NCBI GenBank assembly: GCA_947644185.1
Contig: CANRZC010000037.1
Coordinates: forward strand, 1 to 12,057
DNA length: 12,057 nt
Source of the DNA: an uncultured Acetatifactor sp.
Lineage (GTDB): Bacteria; Bacillota; Clostridia; Lachnospirales; Lachnospiraceae
Direction: 5' to 3'
A model generated the notes under the pieces. The model searched no databases. It saw nothing but the letters and a program-made list of their open reading frames with translations, and was not told the DNA's origin. The position numbers and the translations under genes are program-made. Positions 5,962 through 12,057 of this stretch are shown here, piece by piece (the stretch's first letter is position 1; every line of letters starts with the position of its first letter).

Positions 5962-7607
5962 TTATTGTATCAGATATACAGACAGATTCGTGCTCTTTGT
6001 AAGATACAGAGCCGTGAGCTCCTGTCCCAGCTCCTCTTCAAAGAATTCCAGAGCCCCTGGAAGGTATTCTTCAAATGTGTAGAGTATAAAAGAATCTGCT
6101 GGCAACGCCCTGACTGCCTCTGCGTCTTCCGGTGTATTATTCTCTGTCACAAAGCAGATTTTCTCCGGAATCATCCAATCATAGTAGGAGTACACGCCAC
6201 CAGGCCTGCTGTAGCCGTATACTAACCAGGGAAGTTCCCTATAGGCCTCCAGCACAGCCACATCCTTTTCCGGATGGAATAAATAGGCGATGTTGTTTCC
6301 TTTGTCAATGGCCAAAATCTCCCCTGCCAAAATCCCGATACACAAAGCCGAACCCGCACACCAGGCCAACACAGGGGAAAAATTCTTCTCTCTCAGTCTA
6401 CTCCAAAGCCTCTCAAGCAACAGGATGCTTCCCCACGTCATGCAGAATATCATAATAGAAAAAACACCCCACAGATATCTCTCCTCCCATCCAGCCGGCA
6501 TAGTAAAACATACCACAAACTGATATGCCTGGGCTATAAGCACTAATAAAGTCAACGCTGCCAGCTTTTCCCGCTCTCTGTTTTGGTATAAAATACCCCC
6601 CCGCAAATAATACAGCCAAAAAGAATCAGCAGGGCGGCTACCGTTGGGAATGCATCTCCAAATATGGATGTGGCCAGACGCTGGTACCCCCATATAATTT
6701 GCCTGACTTTTTCCCCGGAAAAGTTTAAAAGAGAATACATTGCCGTCTGCCCTTTACCCCGGTTCAAATTCCATCGGCAATAGGGAAACAAGTATATGGT
6801 GGCCAATAAAGAAACCACAAAATTTCCTACCCAGCCAGCAGCATAGCGAAACTCCCAGGCACTCCAAAACCTCTTTCCCCTTTCCTTCACTGCCAGACAC
6901 AGGAGCCATAGGCAAAACATCGCTGCCGTAATGGCATAAAATATCCAATAATCATAATGGGTCAGAAATCCTGTCACACTGACCGCAAGCAGATATAAGA
7001 ACACTCCCGCAGACATCTTTCTCCTGCGAGCTGCCCTTAGAATCCATACGCCCCCCAGCAACAAAAGCAATTCTGCCAACAAGAGCATCATATACATCCG
7101 CAGTGCTGTAGCCTGTTCCAGCATCACTCGATTGACTATGCTGGTCAAAAGTGTTGTTATTCCAGATACAATAGGACTTTTTGTGAGATACAAAAAGACT
7201 CCATAGCACAGACCCAGCACAATTAAGTAACATACAAGGTTTATGGAAAGACCAATCCAGATGCTTCCGCTCCCTCTGAAACAGTATACAGATACGATGC
7301 GGAACAGCCAAAAATACAGAGGAACATGGTCGCTATACAGGCGTACTGTAATGTCATTCATGGACAATTCCTTCCAGTCAGCAGCGAAAAAAGCTTCCAC
7401 ATCTTTCCCTGTCATCCATTGATCCACATTGGTATCAGGCCAGTTCTGCTCAAACCCGTTTGCCGATTCATAGGTATAGATCTCATCGCAAAACCACACC
7501 TGCTTTTTATCCGCCCAGTAAAAAAAGGAAAGTGTCCCCACTACTAGCAATACAAATCCAACCCAAAATGCCTGCCTGCTTTTCTCTTTTGCTGCTTCCT
7601 TTTTCAT
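5962..7607 (-). pseudogene. GT-C-fold (GT39/ArnT-like) membrane glycosyltransferase, frameshifted at a poly-G run
   Basis: Two frames together encode one polytopic membrane protein. The first runs from ATG 7607 for 351 codons and ends at 6552. Its last 14 residues, after a run of seven G, look foreign. The frame needed for the rest (ILYQNREREKL onward) continues to the stop at 5962. One extra G in the run (or a -1 slip) joins them into 548 aa. The first part has a membrane segment at about 13-31, then 'WFCDEIYTYES' with the Asp41-Glu42 pair typical of GT-C enzymes, 'SDHVPLYFWLFR' (92-103), and many further hydrophobic segments. The second part has 'WEERYLWGVF' and a C-terminal non-membrane domain. 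GT-C enzymes use polyprenyl-phosphate sugars outside the membrane. GGAG lies 5 nt upstream of the start, and the S41 gene stop is 24 bp away, so it is the last gene of the ftsEX operon. The acceptor is unknown. It may be a live phase-variable gene, not a dead one. Confidence 0.72.
6596..6602 (-). repeat. Homopolymer of 7 (C on + strand, G on sense strand) at the frame break
   Basis: The sense-strand reading is TGC-GGG-GGG-GTA in the upstream frame; eight G would read TGC-GGG-GGG-GGT-ATT and continue into the downstream frame. The switch point between the two frames coincides exactly with this run. Confidence 0.8.
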
Positions 7608-7631
7608 ACCGACTCCATCCTCTTCAGCGTA

Positions 7632-9005
7632 TTACTGCTTCATCAGCCCCCGCAGCACTTCCTTCGCCTTCTCCAGCTGATTATCCGGCCGCTCCTCGCT
7701 TCCGTAGTAAGCCTCACCGTCAAATTCGCACACCACATCTGGCTCAATGCCAAGGCCATGGATATTGTTGCCGTTGGGCGTATAGTAGGCGCTGATGGTA
7801 ACCTTCACCGCTGATCCGTCTCTGAAAGGAATAATCTGCTGCACAATTCCTTTTCCAAAAGTGGTAGTGCCCACCAAAGTCCCCAGCTCATAGTCCTTGA
7901 TAGCCCCTGCCATGATTTCAGCCGCACTGGCGGAGTTCATGTCCACCAGCACCACTAACGGCACATCCAGCTCATTATCACCATCACAGGTATATTCTGA
8001 GCGCTTTCCACTTTTATCCTCTGTGTATACAATCATGCCTTTGGGGAGAATCATTCGCGCCATATCCACCACTGCGCTGAGGCTTCCGCCCGGATTGGCC
8101 CGCAGGTCCAGGATCATGCCTTTCATGCCATTCTTTCGCACATCGGCAAGGGCATCCTCAAACTGCTTCACTGACACTTCGTCGAACTCCTTTAGCTGGA
8201 TATACGCCATACCGTCCTCCAGCATCTCATGCTCCACAGTGGGAGTCTCCACTTTACGACGTGTGACCGTGACATTCAGATAATCAGACTCTCCCTCTCT
8301 GACAATGGTCAGGGTTACCTCCGTATTCTCCGGCCCCTTGATCAGGGACACTGCCTCTGTCAGGCTTAGACCGTAGGTAGAGGTACCATCCACCTCATAA
8401 ATCAAGTCATTGGCGCGTAAATCCACCTCTTCTGCCGGAGCGCCTTCAATGACACCACTGATTTTAGGCAGCCCTGTTGCCGTGTCCTGGCTCACATAAG
8501 CACCTATCCCATAATAAATGCCCTCTGTCTCCTCCATCAGGGCCGCCAGCTCCTCTGGCGTATAATACTCTGAATAAGGGTCATCCAGTGCCTGCAGCAT
8601 GCCTTTGTAAATACCATTCTGCAGCTCTTCTTCTGTTACATCATGCAGATAGAAGTAATTTTGAATGGTATTCTCTAAGGTCTGCATCTTCGTCAGCACC
8701 TCATCATCAATTGCAGAATCCTCTAAAAAGGACACAGCTCCAGATGATTTCTGTTCCGACTGCACAATGCTCTGGCCAAACTCCACCGCATTCTGCACAT
8801 AAAGGCCCAGATAGCAGATAGCCAATATCAATAGTGCGCCTGAGATACCTGTAACCAGGCCAACCAAGAACAGCCCCTTGCCGCTGCCCCTCTCTCCCCT
8901 GGGCGGCTTCTTTGGAGCAGAATTGCCAAAGGAATTCTGCTTTGCGTTGTCCATCCCTGGTCCGTTGCCAGTAATATTATCGAAATACGATTGATTCTCG
9001 TCCAT
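7632..9005 (-). CDS. S41 family C-terminal processing peptidase, membrane-anchored (CtpA/CtpB-like)
   Basis: This 457-aa serine protease acts outside the membrane. A polar, Gly/Pro/Lys-rich cytoplasmic N-terminus (1-43) is followed by one membrane anchor (about 44-68). Then come a helical region, a PDZ domain (about 160-250) for binding substrate C-termini, and the S41 catalytic core. 'GMILDLRANPGGSL' (296-309), 'MNSASAAEI' with the nucleophile Ser360, and 'GTTTFGKGIVQ' with Lys385 and Gln389 reproduce the Ser-Lys-Gln triad of CtpB, including the K+4 spacing of Gln. The start at 9005 is preferred over in-frame ATGs upstream (9092, 9029) because AGGAGGG ends 6 nt before it. It lies 46 bp after the M23 gene and 24 bp before the GT-C gene. 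A role in processing envelope proteins or regulating the neighbouring hydrolase is inferred from context. Confidence 0.92.
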   Translation of the reverse strand: MDENQSYFDNITGNGPGMDNAKQNSFGNSAPKKPPRGERGSGKGLFLVGLVTGISGALLILAICYLGLYVQNAVEFGQSIVQSEQKSSGAVSFLEDSAIDDEVLTKMQTLENTIQNYFYLHDVTEEELQNGIYKGMLQALDDPYSEYYTPEELAALMEETEGIYYGIGAYVSQDTATGLPKISGVIEGAPAEEVDLRANDLIYEVDGTSTYGLSLTEAVSLIKGPENTEVTLTIVREGESDYLNVTVTRRKVETPTVEHEMLEDGMAYIQLKEFDEVSVKQFEDALADVRKNGMKGMILDLRANPGGSLSAVVDMARMILPKGMIVYTEDKSGKRSEYTCDGDNELDVPLVVLVDMNSASAAEIMAGAIKDYELGTLVGTTTFGKGIVQQIIPFRDGSAVKVTISAYYTPNGNNIHGLGIEPDVVCEFDGEAYYGSEERPDNQLEKAKEVLRGLMKQ

Positions 9006-9011
9006 ATATTT

Positions 9012-9018
9012 CCCTCCT
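9012..9018 (-). promoter_or_regulatory. Ribosome binding site that fixes the S41 protease start
   Basis: AGGAGGG on the - strand, 6 nt upstream of ATG 9005. The longer in-frame reading from 9092 would run through this site and overlap the M23 gene by 41 bp. Confidence 0.8.
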
Positions 9019-9051
9019 ATCTTTGACATAACAATTTCAGTATCTATGGCA

Positions 9052-10305
9052 CTATGGGCTAAGATATCCCCATGGAGATACATAGGATCCATTCAATCTC
9101 ACACTGAAGTGGAGATGGCTCCCTGTGGAGCGCCCTGTGCTGCCCACAGCCGCTATGGTATCCCCTCTGGCCACCACATCGCCCTTACTGACATACAGAG
9201 CCGAGGCATGCATATAAATGGTAGACAATCCATCTCCATGGTCAAGCATCACATAATTTCCCATGGTAGGACTATAGGCAGCCGCTGCCACCTTTCCATC
9301 GTAAGCCGCATAGATTGCAACCCCTGTGTTCGCAGCAAAATCCACGCCGTTGTGGAACTGCTCTACCCCCAGCGTAGGATGAATTCGCATGCCGTACTCG
9401 TCAGATATCCTAGTATAGGAGGCCAGTGGAAATTTAAAAGTACCCCCATCATACCGCAGCGCTGAACCATTATTGGCAATAAGTTGTCTTCTCTCCTCTG
9501 CCACAGCAGCCTCTAAAATCCTTATTTCCTCTTCCTGAGCTTTGATCTCTGCCTCATACTCCTTGATAGCATTTTCCTTGTTGCTAATATCTGTCTCATA
9601 ACTTGTGATATCCCGATTTTTCTGGTCTATCAGCTCCTCCAGATTCTGTTCCTCAATTTCTACGCTTTCCTTTGTCTCGTCCAGAATCTCCTTTTCCAGT
9701 TCCAGCGCTTCCTTGCACAGCTCCACATACTCCTTTACATCCTTGTAGTCCTGCCACATTTGATGATCGCTGGCCATCATCTTTTCCATATAATCCATTT
9801 TATTCAAGAAGTCCCCGAAGCTTTTGGCCTGCAATAGCAGGTCTACCACACTGGGATTGCCAGACTCGTAGGCAAGCCTAATATGAGCTGCCATGGCCTC
9901 TTTCTGATCCTCTTCCCGTTTCTGCGCCGCCTCTAATTCCGCCTGGGTCTGTACAAGCTCTTCCTCCTTTGCGCTGATCTGTTCTTTCAGATCCGCAATC
10001 TTCGCCTGTATCTCTGCCAAATTGCCATCCAGCTGCTTCACGTAATTCTTTAAGTCATCCTTCTGAAGCTCCAGGCTCTTCTTAATATTCTGCAAGTCGC
10101 TAAGGCCGTCTTTCAGCCCCTCCTTTTGCTCTTTTATCTGGGAAATCTGATTTTCTTTTTCCCTTATGCTCTCCACAGTAGGCGTAGTCTTGTTGGTGGC
10201 ATCCACCTGCAGATAGGCTCTATACAGCCCCAGAAAAACAATGCTGCAAAGTAGCAATCCCCAAAGCAAACGGCACCCTGCGCCATGATTTGTTCTCTTT
10301 TTCAT
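9052..10305 (-). CDS. Coiled-coil M23 (LytM) peptidase, FtsEX-linked murein hydrolase or activator (EnvC/PcsB-type architecture)
   Basis: This 417-aa secreted or membrane-anchored protein has a basic start (MKKR) and a hydrophobic segment (about 11-30) that serves as signal peptide or anchor. A long Glu/Lys/Gln-rich coiled coil covers about 40-275, broken by a hydrophobic stretch 'NPSVVDLLLQAKSFGDFL' (150-167) as in EnvC and PcsB. A C-terminal M23 domain spans about 290-415. Zinc ligands His318 and Asp322 ('HNGVD') and His399 ('HLHF') and the catalytic His366 and His397 are all present, so unlike E. coli EnvC it could cut peptide cross-links itself. FtsEX is expected to bind the coiled coil and gate the enzyme at the septum. 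Start choice is uncertain. ATG 10305 gives MKKR with a weak GTAGGG close by. ATG 10323 has AGGAAG 7 nt upstream, overlaps ftsX by 8 bp and adds six residues. Confidence 0.88.
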   Translation of the reverse strand: MKKRTNHGAGCRLLWGLLLCSIVFLGLYRAYLQVDATNKTTPTVESIREKENQISQIKEQKEGLKDGLSDLQNIKKSLELQKDDLKNYVKQLDGNLAEIQAKIADLKEQISAKEEELVQTQAELEAAQKREEDQKEAMAAHIRLAYESGNPSVVDLLLQAKSFGDFLNKMDYMEKMMASDHQMWQDYKDVKEYVELCKEALELEKEILDETKESVEIEEQNLEELIDQKNRDITSYETDISNKENAIKEYEAEIKAQEEEIRILEAAVAEERRQLIANNGSALRYDGGTFKFPLASYTRISDEYGMRIHPTLGVEQFHNGVDFAANTGVAIYAAYDGKVAAAAYSPTMGNYVMLDHGDGLSTIYMHASALYVSKGDVVARGDTIAAVGSTGRSTGSHLHFSVRLNGSYVSPWGYLSP

Positions 10306-10315
10306 AAGCCCTACT

Positions 10316-11260
10316 CTACACATGTAAATGCTTCCTGACTGTGACAATGCTCCCCAGGAAGCCGATCCCTATGCCTACAATCAATGACACTGGCGCCAAT
10401 ACGCCAAACAGCTCATCCACTGGCACAAAAGCCAGAAAATTATTTAAAATGGAAAATCTCTCCGCAATATAAGTCAATGCATAATTATAGATACCATAAA
10501 TCAGCCACAGAGGCAATGCTGCTCCCAACAGCCCAATCAGCATTCCCTCCAGCACAAAAGGCGATCTGACAAAAAAGTCTGTGGCTCCAATATATTTCAT
10601 GATATTGATTTCCTCGGATCGAACGGAGATACCGATAGCCACAGTATTGCTGATCAAAAAGATACTCACAGCAAGCAATATGACAATAATTCCTATTGAT
10701 ACATAGGCAATCAGCAGATTGGCACCGCTTAAGGTATCCGCCGTCAGTGCAGAGTGATTGACCTTGTTCACCTCCGGCAAAGATTCCAGCCATGTAACCA
10801 GAGCGCTTTGCAGCGACACATCACTGAGGAAAACCTCATAGCTGTCGTCCCCCTCCAAGGGGTTTTCCAAGAATCCCTTGGAATAGGCCTCATAGTTCTC
10901 CTTCCACTGCTCTCTCCTGAAATTCTCCCAAGCTTCTTCATCAGAGGTAAATATCACATCCGACACCTCAGCCCGGCTGGCTATCAGCTGGCCGATCTCT
11001 TCTATGCGGGCATCTGAGGGGATCTGTCCCTCCACATGGCTGTCGCACCAGTCATTCTCATTGTGGAAGAATACTGTCACAGACACGCCCTCCTCCGCCT
11101 TCATCACAATGCTGCGAAAGTTCATGACAATGGCATAAAACAAGCCAAACAAAAACAGACAGGCCGCTATCGTCGCAATAGATGCCAGGGAATACCATTT
11201 ATTCCGGAAGATATTGACAAAGCCCTGTCTGATGGTATAGAACAATGTCCTAATCTTCAT
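10316..11260 (-). CDS. ftsX: Cell division ABC transporter permease FtsX
   Basis: This 314-aa membrane protein partners FtsE and passes ATP-driven movement to an extracellular peptidoglycan hydrolase. It has a cytoplasmic N-terminus, TM1 (about 25-47), a large extracellular loop (about 48-180) rich in acidic and aromatic residues for hydrolase binding, TM2 (about 181-205), the cytoplasmic signature 'EEINIMKYIGATDFF' (216-230), TM3 (about 238-260) and TM4 (about 285-305). The length is normal. The start at 11260 is chosen over the in-frame ATG at 11284 because AAGGAGGG lies inside that extension, about 10 nt before 11260, and 'MKIRTLFYTIRQG' is the family-typical beginning. It overlaps ftsE by 11 bp, as usual for this pair. 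Confidence 0.94.
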   Translation of the reverse strand: MKIRTLFYTIRQGFVNIFRNKWYSLASIATIAACLFLFGLFYAIVMNFRSIVMKAEEGVSVTVFFHNENDWCDSHVEGQIPSDARIEEIGQLIASRAEVSDVIFTSDEEAWENFRREQWKENYEAYSKGFLENPLEGDDSYEVFLSDVSLQSALVTWLESLPEVNKVNHSALTADTLSGANLLIAYVSIGIIVILLAVSIFLISNTVAIGISVRSEEINIMKYIGATDFFVRSPFVLEGMLIGLLGAALPLWLIYGIYNYALTYIAERFSILNNFLAFVPVDELFGVLAPVSLIVGIGIGFLGSIVTVRKHLHV

Positions 11261-11993
11261 CGATGTATTCCCCTCCTTCCTCATCGCTGATAATGATCCC
11301 TCGCTTCATAGTGACCACTCGCTTGTGCATGGCGTTGACAATCTCTCTATTGTGAGTCACTACTACCACGGTGGTGCCGCTCTGATTAATCTCATCCAGC
11401 AAATTCATGATTTCCCAGGAATTCTTTGGATCCAGATTGCCAGTAGGCTCATCTGCCAGCAGAATAGAAGGCTTGTTCACCAAAGCCCTGGCCAGCGCCA
11501 CTCTCTGTTGTTCACCCCCTGAAAGCTGCCGGGTCTTGGCCTTGTATTTTCCGGCCAAGCCAACTGTTGCCAGTATGGTAGGTACATTGCGTCTGATTTC
11601 ACTGGTAGGGATCTCAATAATCCGCTGGGCAAAAGCCACATTCTCATAGACATTCCTGTCGTTTAGCAATCGGAAATCCTGAAATACTACCCCGAGATTT
11701 CGCCGGAATTTAGGAACCTGTCTGTGTTTCAGCTTTGCCAGATCGCTTCCCATCACATAGACATTGCCCTCTGTAGCTGTCAGCTCCCGCAACAATAGTC
11801 TAATCAGTGTGGATTTCCCAGAGCCGCTGTCGCCCACAATGAACACGAACTCTCCCTTTCCGATTCCCAATGTAATTCCGTTAATGGCAGGAGCCCCCTT
11901 GGAATAAACTTTACTTACATTGTCCAAAAAGATGATGCCATTATCTTCTATAAACTGCTCTCGTTTTCTCCACGACAGCTCCTTTTTGCCCAT
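11250..11993 (-). CDS. ftsE: Cell division ABC transporter ATP-binding protein FtsE
   Basis: This 247-aa ATPase is the cytoplasmic half of FtsEX. Walker A is 'GDSGSGKST' (54-62), the Q-loop is Gln105 in 'VVFQDFRLL', the ABC signature is 'LSGGEQQ' (157-163), Walker B is 'ILLADEP' with Asp181 and Glu182, and the switch His is His214. 'FQDFRLL' and 'DEPTGNLDP' are characteristic of FtsE/LolD-type ATPases; the adjacent ftsX makes it FtsE. The protein starts about 18 residues earlier than typical FtsE (which begins near 'IIFLDNVSKVY') with a charged extension. That start is supported by GGAGG 6 nt upstream, and an in-frame stop further upstream excludes a longer form. The C-terminus is acidic (EEGGEYIDED). 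Confidence 0.95.
   Translation of the reverse strand: MGKKELSWRKREQFIEDNGIIFLDNVSKVYSKGAPAINGITLGIGKGEFVFIVGDSGSGKSTLIRLLLRELTATEGNVYVMGSDLAKLKHRQVPKFRRNLGVVFQDFRLLNDRNVYENVAFAQRIIEIPTSEIRRNVPTILATVGLAGKYKAKTRQLSGGEQQRVALARALVNKPSILLADEPTGNLDPKNSWEIMNLLDEINQSGTTVVVVTHNREIVNAMHKRVVTMKRGIIISDEEGGEYIDED
11271..11278 (-). promoter_or_regulatory. Ribosome binding site of ftsX inside the end of ftsE
   Basis: AAGGAGGG on the - strand within the last codons of ftsE, about 10 nt before ATG 11260. It rules against the in-frame ATG at 11284 as the start. Confidence 0.75.
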
Positions 11994-12057
11994 CGTTTTC
12001 CTCCATCTGTTGTGGTTGCTGTAATAATTGCTCTACCAAGTGCCTTTGCTGTAATTG
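11941..12057 (-). CDS. Possible 3' end of an upstream gene overlapping ftsE (weak)
   Basis: On the - strand one frame is open from the right edge to a TAA at 11943-11941, giving 38 Gln-rich residues (for example 'VEQLLQQPQQMEEN') and overlapping the ftsE start by 53 bp. A second frame is also open for about 35 residues into ftsE. With only 117 bases, neither can be confirmed. No promoter-like pair is evident in the 64 bp before ftsE, which is compatible with read-through from a gene further right. Confidence 0.22.
   Translation of the reverse strand, partial: QLQQRHLVEQLLQQPQQMEENDGQKGAVVEKTRAVYRR
12000..12004 (-). promoter_or_regulatory. Ribosome binding site of ftsE
   Basis: GGAGG on the - strand, 6 nt before ATG 11993. 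It supports the unusually early ftsE start. Confidence 0.75.

Noticed and set aside
5962..6693. Treating the second frame of the GT-C gene as an independent 243-aa gene starting at 6693
   Set aside because: Its first part, before the G-run, is not membrane-like and is out of frame with the good coding sequence there. Only the part after the G-run looks real, so it is the continuation of the upstream frame.
9006..9092. Longer N-terminus for the S41 protease (starts at 9092 or 9029)
   Set aside because: The AGGAGGG site at 9012-9018 lies just before ATG 9005, and the extension overlaps the M23 gene without family-like sequence.
9046..9465. 139-codon open frame on the + strand opposite the M23 domain
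   Set aside because: It is antisense to the conserved peptidase domain and has no coherent domain or plausible ribosome binding site.
1..12057. Mobile element, CRISPR or prophage origin for the sugar operon
   Set aside because: No transposase, integrase, terminal inverted repeat, att-like site or spaced repeat array is visible; the only exact repeat noticed is the 15-nt pair.

Overview
The window looks like a chromosomal stretch from a low-to-mid GC Gram-positive bacterium, most likely a Clostridia/Lachnospiraceae-type Firmicute. The reasons are strong AGGAGG-type ribosome binding sites, many 4 to 17 bp gene overlaps, and an ftsE-ftsX-coiled-coil M23 peptidase-S41 protease gene order. The taxon is inferred; there is no rRNA or other marker here.

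Left half (1-5953, + strand): the 3' part of one tightly packed operon for a pseudaminic-acid-type nonulosonic acid. In order: the C-terminal part of a GT52-like (sialyltransferase-like) glycosyltransferase; PseF (CMP-sugar synthetase); a 550-aa FkbH-like HAD protein; a 73-aa acyl carrier protein; a GNAT acyltransferase in the PseH position; PseI (nonulosonate synthase); and PseG (UDP-sugar hydrolase). The first two pathway enzymes, PseB and PseC, are not in the window and are probably upstream or elsewhere. The unusual part is the FkbH-ACP pair, embedded next to a GNAT whose CoA-pyrophosphate loop is atypical. FkbH/ACP pairs in polyketide pathways make glyceryl-S-ACP from a glycolytic intermediate. 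The simplest hypothesis is therefore that this operon makes an N-glyceryl (or similar hydroxyacyl) pseudaminic acid using an ACP-bound donor instead of, or besides, acetyl-CoA.

Right half (5962-12057, - strand): a convergent operon, transcribed right to left. It runs ftsE, ftsX, a coiled-coil M23 (LytM) peptidase, an S41 C-terminal processing protease with an N-terminal membrane anchor, and a GT-C-fold polytopic membrane glycosyltransferase. FtsEX is expected to gate the extracellular M23 enzyme for septal peptidoglycan cleavage. The last gene is broken in this sequence by a one-base shift exactly at a run of seven G (sense strand). Eight G would restore a 548-aa protein, so this is a possible phase-variable or slippage site, or an assembly error.

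The two operons meet tail to tail with only 8 bp between stop codons and no evident hairpin terminator. I see no tRNA, rRNA, CRISPR array, insertion sequence or riboswitch. No gap between genes exceeds 60 bp.
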